NCBI GenBank assembly: GCA_900074745.1
Contig: LT598469.1
Coordinates: 496,001-560,000, forward strand
Reading direction: 5' to 3'
DNA: 64,000 nt
Source of the DNA: Lachancea mirantina
Taxonomy: Eukaryota; Ascomycota; Saccharomycetes; Saccharomycetales; Saccharomycetaceae
How positions within the stretch are numbered: the first letter of the stretch is position 1; each line of letters opens with the position of its first letter. Shown piece by piece: positions 31,634 to 42,411 of this stretch. Made by a program: the position numbers and the translations under genes. Under the pieces are notes generated by a model. It made no database searches and was not told the origin of the DNA. It was given only the letters and a program-made list of their open reading frames with translations.

Positions 31634-32698
31634 TTACACTTGAGCAAAGAAGTTTGTTTCCCAAACTTCGACCCATTTCCCACGTTTCTCATCGTTCTTA
31701 TTCAGGACCTTGATGATATTGACTATTCGTTTGAGAGATGTCACTAAGTTGTCGGTGATTTCCTTAATTTCCTCGTCTTCAGCGTCGAAACTTGATCCCG
31801 ACATGAAAACCGTCGAGATGAGTTCATCGATTTGTTCAACAACAGATTTATGCAAAACATTCAGCTTGGAGAGCTTGGATGCGTCAGATTGTTTATTCTT
31901 GTAATCATTCGAAGAAATCGATTTGGAAAATGAGGACAGTAAAAGCTTGATCAATTTGAGCCTTTTCTGCCAAATTTGAACAAAATCAATCATACCTTGA
32001 GGTACCTCTGTTTGTTCTTCCACTTTCTCAGCGGCTAGCTCATCGTCAGACTCATCACAAAGTCCAAAAGGATCCTCTTCACACAATTCTGGTTCCATGA
32101 GCCATTCGTCGACTTCTGAAAGAGAATCGTTAATCAATTTCAGACTGACGGAAATACGGCCATTTAGCAAACCGAAGTTGCCCTTGATGGCAATCTGTTC
32201 GAGATTATCACAAGTACTCCATATTTTGCCAACTCCGGTGAGTCTTGTATCGGCCTCGGTTGGCGTCGTTGATCCGAGTCCCTTACCGTCCAAAAGTGAT
32301 GTAACGTCTGTACATAAATCTTGAACACCATTGAGAAGTCCTAGAATCGAAGCATCAAGATCATCGACAAGGTAGTCAGCATGTTTGCCTTGATAAAAAA
32401 GCGATGTCAAGCTGAGAAGATAAAATATGGCATTTGAGAAAAGTTGAAACTCCTTCAAAGCAACAGAAACGTTCGTGTCAAACTTACCAGGATTACACAC
32501 AATTCCAACTTTTGTAGCGTGGGCTTTTATCATTTTTGCCAATTTTTCCAGCTCATCGGATGGATCTGCTTTGGCTAAGCTTGGAGGTGCTTTTAACGTA
32601 TGCAATTTCTCTCTCGTTCCATAAGAATCAATGAAATCTGATCTGACGCTAGCCAATAACTTCCTGAAGTCTTCTTTGCTGGACTGTGTGTCTGTCAT
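31634..32698 (-). CDS. Conserved protein of unknown function (YLR287C orthologue)
   Basis: A 354-residue protein whose length matches S. cerevisiae YLR287C (355) and whose position next to RPS30 is the same, so the call is mainly syntenic. The sequence is mostly helical with a Leu-rich middle (NAIFYLLSLTSLFYQG) and an acidic patch near residue 225 (EEDPFGLCDESDDE). It has no membrane segment or catalytic motif I can identify; the fold could be of the cyclin-D-interacting (GCIP-like) helical type, which is a guess. I start it at the Met at 32698 (MTDTQSSKEDF); an in-frame Met 18 codons upstream would add a low-complexity Ser/Pro segment. It is convergent with LAS17, about 95 bases apart. Confidence 0.78.
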   Translation of the reverse strand: MTDTQSSKEDFRKLLASVRSDFIDSYGTREKLHTLKAPPSLAKADPSDELEKLAKMIKAHATKVGIVCNPGKFDTNVSVALKEFQLFSNAIFYLLSLTSLFYQGKHADYLVDDLDASILGLLNGVQDLCTDVTSLLDGKGLGSTTPTEADTRLTGVGKIWSTCDNLEQIAIKGNFGLLNGRISVSLKLINDSLSEVDEWLMEPELCEEDPFGLCDESDDELAAEKVEEQTEVPQGMIDFVQIWQKRLKLIKLLLSSFSKSISSNDYKNKQSDASKLSKLNVLHKSVVEQIDELISTVFMSGSSFDAEDEEIKEITDNLVTSLKRIVNIIKVLNKNDEKRGKWVEVWETNFFAQV

Positions 32699-32908
32699 TG
32701 TTGGGCGATAACTATGCCCAGGAGTTGGTGATGAGCTTGATATTAGAGCCAAGATTCTTAAAGTAACGTGAAAACTTAACTTCCGACGGACAACACGATG
32801 CTTTCAATCAAAAGGCTGCTTCTCTGACAGAAAAAGTGGCCTTGTGCAAAACCTCACTTAATAAAAGCTAAGCATATATTTAATATAATGTGGCTATAGA
32901 CCAGTAAC

Positions 32909-33505
<597 letters not shown>

Positions 33506-34171
33506 TTCGATGTGTTTGATGCTCTTGCGTGAATAGTTGGAAGTAGTGGAACATCCAATTCAAGAGTATCAAAATCATCATACCTCTTACGACATTGCCA
33601 CTGCCACCTCGCCGTCCCCGTGGCCCGTGTCCCCATGAGGAAATCCTCGTGAAAAAGCACATTGAAAAGTTTTCAAGCGTTTGAAAAATCTTTCAATTAA
33701 ACACCCATACATATTCAAGTTTTCAAGGGTGTGAGGATCTTGAAATAAATGTGTGGGCTGTAGGAATTAAACAGTCGTATGAGTATATGGCGACTTAAAG
33801 CCCTAATTTTCAGCAGATTTTAAAAAACATTGCTTAGGTAATCTGAATGTAAGAAAGGAATAATAACTAAGGAGCGAGTAGTAAGCATTGAAAGTGGTTA
33901 TTTGAAGCTCTTTCCTTCGGTATGGTATAGTCTCAAAAGTCGATGATTGTGAATGATACTACCTGAACTATGTGAACCACTGGGATGTGGGATGTCACCT
34001 ACTTATTGTTTCATCGCTTCATCGCTTCCTATTATCAAGGCATCGGTCACGATTTTGATATAGTCGTGATGAAAAATTACGAGTCATCGCCATAATTAAA
34101 TTATATGCTGTCATAGAGAAGATCAGAATCAAGCTTGTTAGAGAGCTTCCATAACATCAATTGTATCAGAA
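33506..34171. promoter_or_regulatory. Divergent promoter of RPS30 and SER1 with Rap1 site
   Basis: 666 bases between start codons. ACACCCATACATA at 33701-33713 matches the Rap1 consensus exactly and sits about 200 bases before RPS30, as in ribosomal protein promoters. Several TTTTCAAG/CTTTGAAAA-like repeats cluster at 33660-33740. Closer to SER1 are two tandem TTCATCGCT copies (about 34012-34029) and a partial Gcn4-like GAGTCAT at 34081. Confidence 0.6.
33701..33713 (+). promoter_or_regulatory. Rap1 binding site
   Basis: ACACCCATACATA fits the Rap1 consensus at every position and lies upstream of a ribosomal protein gene, the classic setting for this factor in Saccharomycetaceae. Confidence 0.75.
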
Positions 34172-35386
34172 ATGTCATTGGATAGAGAAGAGCCAAACTA
34201 TTTTGGCGCAGGTCCCGCTTTGCTACCTACTTCCGTGCTGCAACAAGCTGCTCAAGATTTAGTCAATTATAAGAACGGTGGGCTTGGAATTGGTGAAATT
34301 TCACATCGATCAAAAGATGCGGCTCAAGTCATTGAGAACACTAAGGCGAATCTCAAACAACTTTTAAACGTTCCTTCCACTCACGAAGTTTTTTTCCTTC
34401 AAGGGGGTGGAACCACTGGCTTTGCCTGCGCTGCTACCAATTTGCAAGCAGCATACGCAGGAAAGCATGGGAAAAAAGCACCTGGTGGCTACATAGTGAC
34501 TGGATCTTGGGCTGAGAAGGCGTTTCAGGAAGCTGCAAGACTGGGTACCGATGCTGAGGTGCTTGTGAATGCGAAGGATTTGAACCAGGGCAAGTACGGT
34601 ATTTTACCCCAAGAATCGAGCTACATGGACAAAATTAAGTCGAAGGAGTATTCTTACGTGTATTTGTGCGAAAACGAAACTGTACATGGTGTCGAATGGC
34701 CCACTTTGCCCCAGGGTCTTGTCGAATCCGGTGTCGAAATCGTCGCCGACTTGTCGAGTGACATTTTGTCTCGTCCTATCAATGTAGCAAATTATGGGTT
34801 GATCATGGCGGGGGCTCAGAAAAATATTGGGTTGGCCGGTCTGACTTTGTATATTATCAAGAAGTCCATTCTGGAGGATATTTCCAAAGTCTCCGACAAT
34901 CAGTTACGTGAGATGGGTATCCCGCTTTCACCCATTGCGACTCACTTCCCTACTGTTGTCAAGAATGACTCAGCTTATAACACTATCCCCATTTTCACCT
35001 TGCATATCATTGACCTTGTGCTGAGAAATTTGATTCAAAAGGGTGGCTTGGAAGCTCAAAATGAATTGAACAATGAGAAAACAAAGCTTCTTTACTCCAC
35101 TTTAGACAAGCACTCTGATTTCTACGATTTGCCTGTGGCGAAAGATTGCAGATCCCGTATGAACGTAGTTTTCACTCTCAAGAAAGCTGGCCTAGACGAT
35201 AAATTTCAACAAGAAGCCGCATCCAGAAATCTAACTGGATTGAAGGGTCATCGTTCTGTTGGTGGGTTTAGGGCCTCCATTTATAATGCCGTCAGCTTAC
35301 AAAGCGTGAAGCTTTTGGCTCAATTTGTCGATGAATTTGCCAAAGTTAACTCTCAGCAGACGTTACAGACAAACAATCTGATGTAA
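34172..35386 (+). CDS. SER1: Phosphoserine aminotransferase
   Basis: This PLP enzyme converts 3-phosphohydroxypyruvate and glutamate to phosphoserine and 2-oxoglutarate, the second step of serine synthesis from 3-phosphoglycerate, in the cytosol. The 404-residue protein has the class-V aminotransferase features: NFGAGP-like start (NYFGAGPALLP), the PLP phosphate loop QGGGTTGF at 77-84, D193 in IVADLSSD, the Schiff-base lysine K217 in MAGAQKNIG, and GHRSVGGFRASIYNA at the C-terminus. It is slightly longer than S. cerevisiae Ser1 (395) because of a short polar tail. It is divergent from RPS30 and convergent with MEC3. Confidence 0.97.
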   Translation: MSLDREEPNYFGAGPALLPTSVLQQAAQDLVNYKNGGLGIGEISHRSKDAAQVIENTKANLKQLLNVPSTHEVFFLQGGGTTGFACAATNLQAAYAGKHGKKAPGGYIVTGSWAEKAFQEAARLGTDAEVLVNAKDLNQGKYGILPQESSYMDKIKSKEYSYVYLCENETVHGVEWPTLPQGLVESGVEIVADLSSDILSRPINVANYGLIMAGAQKNIGLAGLTLYIIKKSILEDISKVSDNQLREMGIPLSPIATHFPTVVKNDSAYNTIPIFTLHIIDLVLRNLIQKGGLEAQNELNNEKTKLLYSTLDKHSDFYDLPVAKDCRSRMNVVFTLKKAGLDDKFQQEAASRNLTGLKGHRSVGGFRASIYNAVSLQSVKLLAQFVDEFAKVNSQQTLQTNNLM

Positions 35387-35551
35387 TTCATGATTTGCTG
35401 GAATCACGTATATGCGTATTTTCTTATATCTTAATAGACATACCGCCCCATGCTGCGATTCCTGCTAGTAATAGATATATAAATCTTAATTTCCAATCTT
35501 ACATGCCCATATATGTACAGCCTCTTCTGTGGACAAGCCGCCATTGACAAT

Positions 35552-36751
35552 TCATCCACTTCTTCTTGCTCTAGCCATATAGTATATCACCTGCCCTTGT
35601 TCTCGATTCTTTTCCTGCCCTTCATCGTCTACGCTATTTCGGCTCAAAGAGCAATGGAATACACACGACTCATCATGAGATATGGCAAGCACAACGTCTT
35701 CAAAACCTTCGTATAATTTGCCACAGACTTTCCAATCCTTGCGTTTTAAAACGACCTCGTAGACTGAATTGTCTTCAGTTCCCGGTTCCGAATCGTTGAG
35801 AGCCGTCAAGGGGCTCGTATCGTCGATACTGGTAAATTCAGGTTGACTATGCGCCTCAGATTCCCCATTTTGCGGCTGAGGAACCACTTCAAGCGGCCCA
35901 TTCCAACAAATTTCAAGATACCAATCGAGTTCATTGACAATAAGTGCTAGTCCAAAATCACGTTGTCTATCCGCAGATTCTCCATGTCCTCCCTTACCAC
36001 TCAATTTCACATTTTGCACCGTGGTGTATCTCTCGATTCGCCGAATAAAATTTGAAAATCCGCGGCCCCACTCTCCTTGTGGCGCAGGCAACCGGTACAT
36101 CAGAAGTTGCGAATAATTGACCATGGGCTCCTGTATGCGTGAATCTTGCGCCTTGAACAATAGTTTCGCAGGGATTTTGAAAGAATGCGCAATAAACTTA
36201 GAAGTTCCGGTATTGCTAATACTTGTAGTGCCCATTCTTCCACCTGTTGCACGATGTACAACCTCTTCAAAAGTTATGCCCAAAGCGCATACCGGATTTG
36301 GTTTCGAACTACTGCTGCCACCACCGTTAGCTCCATTCTTACCACCGACGTCTCCGGATAACAATGGTGTAACATTCCACTCTGGCATACTCTGCAGTTT
36401 TATTGTCATAGTGCCGTTAGTTCCTTGGCTTATAACGGCGTCGTACTTTTTGAAAACGTTTAGCAGCGCGTCGCAACTGCACTCCATCGCGATGGTGTTC
36501 AGGTCTCTCGCACTCACTACGTTGTAGAGCGTAAAGATATCTCGAGGAATTGTACACCAGAGTTGTCCCGTATCACCAAGAATACTTGAACTATTGGAAG
36601 GCAAACCAGGTGTTGATATTATGACCAATCTCTCACTTGTGAACCGTAACACGGCCGTTCTTCGCAGCGAAGCTACCGTTGAAAGCGCAGATTTCAGTAG
36701 TTTATAGTCTTCTTGGGATTCTGAAGCATTTAGTGCCAGTTTCAGCTTCAT
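35552..36751 (-). CDS. MEC3: DNA damage checkpoint clamp subunit Mec3 (Hus1-like)
   Basis: Mec3 forms the Ddc1-Mec3-Rad17 (9-1-1) ring that is loaded at DNA damage and activates Mec1. The protein is 399 residues from the second Met (MKLKLALNASE), which aligns with the S. cerevisiae start MKLKLIVNG; a Met seven codons upstream (36772) is possible but would leave under 20 bases to the first GUF1 Met. Shared landmarks are DTGQLWCTIPRDIF, KLQSMPEWN, the KPNPVCALGITFEEV segment, ELDWYLEICWNGPL and SHDESCVFHCSL. It is shorter than S. cerevisiae Mec3 (474), lacking part of the acidic insert before the C-terminal domain. MEC3-GUF1-COQ11-GCD7-SEC72-GSP1 repeats YLR288-YLR293 exactly. Confidence 0.94.
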   Translation of the reverse strand: MKLKLALNASESQEDYKLLKSALSTVASLRRTAVLRFTSERLVIISTPGLPSNSSSILGDTGQLWCTIPRDIFTLYNVVSARDLNTIAMECSCDALLNVFKKYDAVISQGTNGTMTIKLQSMPEWNVTPLLSGDVGGKNGANGGGSSSSKPNPVCALGITFEEVVHRATGGRMGTTSISNTGTSKFIAHSFKIPAKLLFKAQDSRIQEPMVNYSQLLMYRLPAPQGEWGRGFSNFIRRIERYTTVQNVKLSGKGGHGESADRQRDFGLALIVNELDWYLEICWNGPLEVVPQPQNGESEAHSQPEFTSIDDTSPLTALNDSEPGTEDNSVYEVVLKRKDWKVCGKLYEGFEDVVLAISHDESCVFHCSLSRNSVDDEGQEKNREQGQVIYYMARARRSG

Positions 36752-36878
36752 TTGACCATTATTTACACCCACTGTAAACGTCTTTTCCGCTTTGGTTTCG
36801 GAGTTGATATTTCAATTTTCGAGAAATGCGAAATTGATACAAGCTCATCACCCATATTTCGAAAACACATGTGATTCA

Positions 36879-38822
36879 ATGAGAATCCTTCAGGAAGCTC
36901 TTTTCCGTTCGAATAGGGGGGTTAAATCGAAACTACGAGTTTCGTTTGTACGAAACACTTCTTCAACAGCTAAAGAACTCGATTTTTTGCAGAAAAGAAT
37001 TGAACAAATACCCATTGAAAACTATCGAAATTTCTCAATTGTAGCGCATGTTGATCATGGGAAATCAACTTTAAGCGATCGATTGTTGGAGCTTACGGGC
37101 GTTATTGAAGCGGGTTCGAACAAGCAAGTTTTGGACAAGTTGGAAGTCGAGCGAGAACGTGGTATCACTATAAAAGCTCAAACGTGCACGATGTTTTACC
37201 ATGATAAACGAGTCGATAAGGATTATTTGTTGCATCTGGTCGATACGCCTGGTCACGTTGACTTTAGAGCTGAAGTTTCGCGGTCTTATGCGTCGTGTGG
37301 TGGTGCGCTTTTGCTTGTAGATGCCTCACAAGGCGTACAGGCTCAAACCGTAGCGAATTTCTATTTGGCGTATTCGATGAATTTGAAGCTAATTCCGGTG
37401 ATAAACAAGATAGATTTGGAAATTGCTAATATTCCACAAGCTGAAAGTCAGATAGATTCGACGTTTGAATTGCCAAAAGACGAAATTATTAAAGTTAGTG
37501 CCAAAACCGGCCTGAACGTTAAGGAGCATCTTTTACCGGCTATCATCGACAGAATTCCTCCACCAGCTGGGAAGCAAGATAAGCCCTTTCGAGCGCTTCT
37601 GGTTGATTCCTGGTATGATTCTTATCTGGGAGTCGTAATGTTGGTCCATATAGTTGATGGGAAGGCTAAAAAGGGCGACAAGATAACGAGTGCTCAGACC
37701 CAAAAAAAGTATGAAATCAAAGAGCTGGGTATAATGTTTCCAGATCGCACACCAATGAATTCTTTAGGAACTGGCCAAGTGGGTTACTTAGTGCTCGGGT
37801 TAAAAGATTCCAAAGATGCTAAAATTGGTGACACTTTGATGCATACCGGTCGCGAACAAGTGACTGAAGTTCTGCCCGGGTTCGAAGAACCGAAACCAAT
37901 GGTTTTTGTCGGTGCGTTCCCCGCAGATGGTGTCGACTTTAAAGGATTAGACGACGATCTGGGTAGATTGGTGCTTAATGACCGTTCTGTTTCGCTTCAG
38001 AGAGAAACTTCTAACGCCCTGGGCCAGGGCTGGAGGTTAGGATTTCTCGGATCGCTACACGCGTCCGTTTTTCGAGAGAGACTGGAAAAAGAATACGGAT
38101 CTAAATTAATCATTACGCAGCCCACCGTGCCTTATGTGCTAAAATTCAACGACGGTTCCCAACAGATAATCACGAACCCGGACGATTTTCCGGATCTTTC
38201 GCTTCGCAAAAGCAAGATACACTCTCTTCAAGAACCATTTGTCGAAGCGATAATGACTCTGCCCCAAGAGTATGTCGGAAATGTCATCAAGCTCTGTGAA
38301 AATAATAGAGGCATTCAAGTCGAACTCACCTACTTGGACATAACGGGCCAAGTGATGTTGAAATACCAATTACCACTAGCGCATCTCGTGGATGATTTTT
38401 TTGGCAAGTTAAAGTCTCTTACGAAAGGTTACGCTTCGCTGGATTACGAGGACATCGGATATAAGCCATCCGATATTGTTAAGCTTGAGCTTTTACTCAA
38501 CGGGAAAGGTGTCGATGCCTTGGCGCAGGTCATGCATAGGTCCCAAGTGGAAAAAGTAGGTCGAGAATGGGTCAAGAAATTCAAAGAGTTCGTAAAATCT
38601 CAACTTTTTGAAGTTGTTATACAGGCCAAAGCTTGTAACAAGGTTGTTGCTCGTGAAACTATCAAAGCTAGAAGGAAAGACGTTCTTGCCAAGTTACATG
38701 CTTCAGACGTTTCACGAAGAAAGAAGCTTCTTGAGAAACAGAAAGAGGGCAAAAGACACATGAAGAGCGTGGGCAACGTACAAATTAACCAAGAAGCATA
38801 TCAGGCTTTTCTACGCCGCTGA
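36879..38822 (+). CDS. GUF1: Mitochondrial translation elongation factor 4 (Guf1/LepA)
   Basis: Guf1 is the mitochondrial LepA/EF4 GTPase that binds mitoribosomes and supports translation fidelity under suboptimal conditions. GTPase motifs are clear: [12 protein letters not shown], the switch [15 protein letters not shown] and NKIDL. EF-G-like domains follow, and the LepA-specific C-terminal domain ends [21 protein letters not shown] prefer the start at 36879 ([20 protein letters not shown]), a basic amphipathic mitochondrial presequence, giving 647 residues close to S. cerevisiae (645). The upstream Met at 36792 would add 29 residues and leave almost no promoter. Divergent from MEC3 with about 130 bases between the preferred starts. 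Confidence 0.95.
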   Translation: MRILQEALFRSNRGVKSKLRVSFVRNTSSTAKELDFLQKRIEQIPIENYRNFSIVAHVDHGKSTLSDRLLELTGVIEAGSNKQVLDKLEVERERGITIKAQTCTMFYHDKRVDKDYLLHLVDTPGHVDFRAEVSRSYASCGGALLLVDASQGVQAQTVANFYLAYSMNLKLIPVINKIDLEIANIPQAESQIDSTFELPKDEIIKVSAKTGLNVKEHLLPAIIDRIPPPAGKQDKPFRALLVDSWYDSYLGVVMLVHIVDGKAKKGDKITSAQTQKKYEIKELGIMFPDRTPMNSLGTGQVGYLVLGLKDSKDAKIGDTLMHTGREQVTEVLPGFEEPKPMVFVGAFPADGVDFKGLDDDLGRLVLNDRSVSLQRETSNALGQGWRLGFLGSLHASVFRERLEKEYGSKLIITQPTVPYVLKFNDGSQQIITNPDDFPDLSLRKSKIHSLQEPFVEAIMTLPQEYVGNVIKLCENNRGIQVELTYLDITGQVMLKYQLPLAHLVDDFFGKLKSLTKGYASLDYEDIGYKPSDIVKLELLLNGKGVDALAQVMHRSQVEKVGREWVKKFKEFVKSQLFEVVIQAKACNKVVARETIKARRKDVLAKLHASDVSRRKKLLEKQKEGKRHMKSVGNVQINQEAYQAFLRR

Positions 38823-38875
38823 TGAACGAGCGATTTTGACTTCTTTCTAACCATCAATTCTGTAAATAAAACGCA

Positions 38876-39679
38876 TTATACATCAAGAATTTCGTCCAAT
38901 GGACAAACACCAGAAAACGTTGGATCTTCAATTTTAGCGATCACGGCACGACTTACTTGCTGAGTAGAGACCGTAGGTCTTATCAATTCGTTAACAAATC
39001 CCAGTTTGTTGCGAAGTATCAGTCTGTTGGCGAAATTAAAAGTATCAAAAACGGTCTTAAAAGCAGTTCTGAGATCCTTCCCACCTTTGCTGGCCGCTAC
39101 AACTTCATCAAACATAAACCCAGGCCGCATGATAATAGGACGTAGTTTTTCCTCTAACCGCATGAGTCCCATTTCGGCTTCTCTTTTAGACGTGATATAG
39201 CCAGAATAAACCAAAGGAAACCCACGATCAGCAGAAATATATGTGAATGTTCGTTTTTCAGCGGCCACCGGAATTTTGGCAAGCTCCTCTGCAATCTTAA
39301 GCGCGCTCTGTTTGTTCATCATCTCGTAGGTAAACTTGCTGTCCTTTTTCAAAGGATTATTGCCCCATTGCGGCGAACTCATCTTAAAAGGTTCGTTACT
39401 CTTCAGTTTTTGCTTATAACTTGAGTCTTCCAGCAGGATTCCAATTGAATGCACCACATTGGTAGCATCCTGTAGGTACTCATTGTAACCGTTGACATCA
39501 AACACATCGCATTGACGCCAATTCACTTCCGAGATCCAATCTTTCTCGCTAGAAATCATCGGTCTCGGGGGTTTCCCAGACCTTGTCAACGACGTAACTT
39601 TAAATCCATGCTCAATAGCAGTTTGACAGATTCGCTTTCCTAGAAATCCATTGCCCCCAAAGACTAAGAGACTCTTCAT
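38876..39679 (-). CDS. COQ11: Coenzyme Q synthome protein Coq11
   Basis: A 267-residue atypical short-chain dehydrogenase/reductase of the mitochondrial inner membrane that associates with the CoQ-synthesis complex. The Rossmann dinucleotide motif GGNGFLG is at residues 8-14, and the pattern TYISADRGFP followed by YITSKREAE is the SDR-like active-site region, with the Tyr-x-x-x-Lys replaced by a YITSK arrangement as in family members. Length matches S. cerevisiae YLR290C (277). There is no strong N-terminal presequence. It is convergent with GUF1, 53 bases between stops. Confidence 0.93.
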   Translation of the reverse strand: MKSLLVFGGNGFLGKRICQTAIEHGFKVTSLTRSGKPPRPMISSEKDWISEVNWRQCDVFDVNGYNEYLQDATNVVHSIGILLEDSSYKQKLKSNEPFKMSSPQWGNNPLKKDSKFTYEMMNKQSALKIAEELAKIPVAAEKRTFTYISADRGFPLVYSGYITSKREAEMGLMRLEEKLRPIIMRPGFMFDEVVAASKGGKDLRTAFKTVFDTFNFANRLILRNKLGFVNELIRPTVSTQQVSRAVIAKIEDPTFSGVCPLDEILDV

Positions 39680-40179
39680 GCTGGTGAAAGTTACTTAGGT
39701 TCTTGGTTCTGTTGAAAAGTTGAGTTTTTCAATGAGTTGGCGACCTTATTTTATAGACCTCTCTTATATTAATGACAGTGACAGCGGCCATGACTGAATG
39801 GTCAACTGACAAGACACGCATCCAAGTATTTAAGAGCAACTAGCTTTTTGAGGAAATTGAAGATTTGAGACGTTCTAATTACGATGCTTTATTATGGACA
39901 GGTTGATCCTGTTAATAGAGTCGTACTCAAAAGAAGTCTAGGAATTTAATTTAGCCCATTATTCAATTTCGCTGCAGGAGCAGAGCAAGAGCAGTGAACT
40001 TGAATATCCAGCTCAAGATGGTATCATTGAAAGAGTACCACCGAGCAAGGCAGAGGGCAGGAGTCAATGTTACAGGTTCTGGAAGTTAAGAGCGATGAGA
40101 ATCAATTGAAATCATTTTTCATTGATGAAGGCTGCAAAATGCTATTGAACTGGAGGTTTAAGGGGAGAGGCCACGTAGG
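39680..40179. other. COQ11 promoter and GCD7 3' flank
   Basis: 500 bases between COQ11 (start) and GCD7 (stop), both on the minus strand. No gene, tRNA or repeat is evident; a purine-rich AGCAGAGCAAGAGCAG tract lies near 39978. Confidence 0.45.
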
Positions 40180-41268
40180 TCAATTCTCCAAATTAACGTC
40201 CTCCTGTTTGTAATTGTCCCAAACGACTCGATAGATAAAACTTGGTGCAAACCCACCGATGTTCGAAATGTAAATGTCAATGTTTTCCGGAGGTACGTAA
40301 TCGGCGACGGGGTTCACGGTGTCAAGTCGATTATGACTTCCTGCGCCTTCGTAATCCATCGTGGACAAGACGCGCTGGGATCCACCCACTTCAACGAGCT
40401 TCTCGATGTTGAACGGGTACAATGGCGACAGCTTGTATAGACCAGCTACAGCAAACACGGGTGTCTTGAATTCACGTGCGCATTCGCACACGGACGACAC
40501 GCCCGCAGTCGAGGACACAGTCCCGCCGTTGGTGAAAACCGCCTTTGCGCCTAAGATAACTTTCCCGACTCGACTCATCAAAGCGAACACAGCCGTGTCT
40601 GGAATAACGGTGGTCTCTATATCGTGCTGCGACAGTTTTTTCGCGAACTCGTGTGCCGCCTGTGTGTTATTTGGGAAACCCTCCGTCACCAGAACGGTAA
40701 AATTTCTGTTGTTCCGTTGACGGGCCTTGATGAGAAATTTGAGTACGGTCTTAGAATCTGGCGTCGGTGTCAACAGGATTTCGCGGTCATGGATAAGGTC
40801 TATAGCGATCTGTTGGATTCCGTCGTCGATGTTCGTGACTTCATCTATGATATCTTTGATGCCCTGAATCACGGCCTGTCTCAAATCTGTCTTGGAATGC
40901 ACCACGGATTTCCTCTTCTCTGGCACGGCGGGACGTTGTAGAAGATTGAACATGGACGAAATCATCGGCTCTGCAGGTGTCGGCGTCTTAGACATCTCTA
41001 AGTCCTCTTCCAATTCGTCTCTGATGAATGCTAGAACTCTTCTGATAATGTTCCCGCACGTAAACTCGGTCGGATGCGCTTTCTCGAGCCTACTGCCGAG
41101 ATCTCGAAGTTGCGCGATCAACTCGTTGGTGTGAGACCATCTTGCGGCAGAAATAAACCGTTTAAGAAGCTGCAATGTCTCCAATGCAACATGGTACGAG
41201 CCTGTGATCTGCCGTCTCTTTAACCTATCGCAGAAGGACGCAATAGTGGCATTGAGTTCTGAAGACAT
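40180..41268 (-). CDS. GCD7: Translation initiation factor eIF2B beta subunit
   Basis: Gcd7 is a regulatory subunit of eIF2B, the guanine-nucleotide exchange factor for eIF2, and helps sense phosphorylated eIF2-alpha, so it controls GCN4 translation. The 362-residue protein has the eIF2B-alpha/beta/delta fold: N-terminal helical domain with GSYHVALETLQLLKRFISAARW, then the Rossmann-like domain with FTVLVTEGFPNNT, VFTNGGTVSSTAGVSSVCECA and FAVAGLYKLSPLYPF. It is a little shorter than S. cerevisiae Gcd7 (381) at the N-terminus. The order with SEC72 and GSP1 is conserved. Confidence 0.96.
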   Translation of the reverse strand: MSSELNATIASFCDRLKRRQITGSYHVALETLQLLKRFISAARWSHTNELIAQLRDLGSRLEKAHPTEFTCGNIIRRVLAFIRDELEEDLEMSKTPTPAEPMISSMFNLLQRPAVPEKRKSVVHSKTDLRQAVIQGIKDIIDEVTNIDDGIQQIAIDLIHDREILLTPTPDSKTVLKFLIKARQRNNRNFTVLVTEGFPNNTQAAHEFAKKLSQHDIETTVIPDTAVFALMSRVGKVILGAKAVFTNGGTVSSTAGVSSVCECAREFKTPVFAVAGLYKLSPLYPFNIEKLVEVGGSQRVLSTMDYEGAGSHNRLDTVNPVADYVPPENIDIYISNIGGFAPSFIYRVVWDNYKQEDVNLEN

Positions 41269-41579
41269 GATATATGTCTTGAGGTGCTAGGAAGTCAAAA
41301 TGAAGCTAAAATGAGCCTGGAAAAAAAGTCAAAAAGTACTGAAAGGCCAAAAAAATGCGAATATAAGAATGCTGCCTGGTCGGACTCGCCGACTGGTTGA
41401 TCAATCGGTTGAAAATGAGCTATTTAAATGGGCCTGACAAGTCAACTGACAAACTCATCGCCCTGTCTAGGAAAATTTTTAGAATCTGAGCATATGATGA
41501 GTCATAGCATACGAGTATCACATGCTTTCATAATCAAAGGCCCTAACCAAAGCCCTAAGATGGTGCCAGAGATGCTTGA
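41269..41579. promoter_or_regulatory. GCD7 promoter and SEC72 3' flank
   Basis: 311 bases between two minus-strand genes. It contains a TTTAAAT TATA-like element near 41423 and short A-runs. No further gene is visible. Confidence 0.4.
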
Positions 41580-42155
41580 TTACTGATCACCGTTGTATTC
41601 CGCTAATCTACGAGTACTTTCCATGTGCAATGCCTTCAGCTTCACGTTGCTCGGGTCCAAACTGAGCCCCCTTTCGCACTCAACCTTTGCAAGCTCAAAC
41701 TGTTGGAGCTTGATGAGCGCGTCCGTCTTGCGGATGAAGACGTCAGACGTAGTGAGTCCCGTGTTTTGTAAAAACTCCAGGTCTTGCAGCGCGTCAACGA
41801 AACGGCCTTGTACGAGGCACAGATCTACTCTGTTTTTCAGCATAAATTGAACCTCTTGAAGTTGCACAGCAAAGGCTTCCCAAGGAGCTCTCTTACGCTG
41901 CGACATCTCGAGCGCAAGCGATATGGACTTGAGAGCCTCGGGGAACTTGTGCTGCTTGGTCTGCTGGAGACCAGTCTCGAACAGTTTCTTGATCATTACG
42001 GTCGATGTCTCACGCGGTTGAGGTGTAAAGTTGGGGTTCGATTCACCCACCAGGTTCTGTGTGAGCTTGTTGATCTGTGACAGGTTCATAAGTTCGTCAA
42101 ACGAGGCATCCTCCAATGCTAGCAGCTTCGAGTTGGCATCGTATGTCAGCGACAT
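41580..42155 (-). CDS. SEC72: Sec62/63 complex subunit Sec72
   Basis: Sec72 is a cytosolic subunit of the Sec63 complex for post-translational import into the endoplasmic reticulum; its TPR domain docks Ssb/Ssa-type chaperones. The 191-residue protein matches S. cerevisiae (193) in length and carries the TPR helices in its second half (FEKGLQQTKQHKFPEALKS-like pattern, then DVFIRKTDALIKLQQFELAKVECERGL). The start MSLTYDANSKLL is the family one. Confidence 0.95.
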   Translation of the reverse strand: MSLTYDANSKLLALEDASFDELMNLSQINKLTQNLVGESNPNFTPQPRETSTVMIKKLFETGLQQTKQHKFPEALKSISLALEMSQRKRAPWEAFAVQLQEVQFMLKNRVDLCLVQGRFVDALQDLEFLQNTGLTTSDVFIRKTDALIKLQQFELAKVECERGLSLDPSNVKLKALHMESTRRLAEYNGDQ

Positions 42156-42411
42156 GGCTCTGGTTTCGGTGTGTTTGGCAGTTAATTTAGATGCGACACT
42201 TGATTTTCAGATTATGAAAAATCCGCTAATGGTAGAATAACCCCATCAAATAAGCATTTCGATGGTTATATATGCGTATACAGCAACGAGCGTCCACCGC
42301 AGGAGCGTGTTGAAAGGCAAACTCGCGTTTCTGATTTCTGTTCTGATTTTCAACCTGTACGTATATACCTACATACAGCGACTCCGTAGCTGTCTCTCCC
42401 TCTCATATGCC

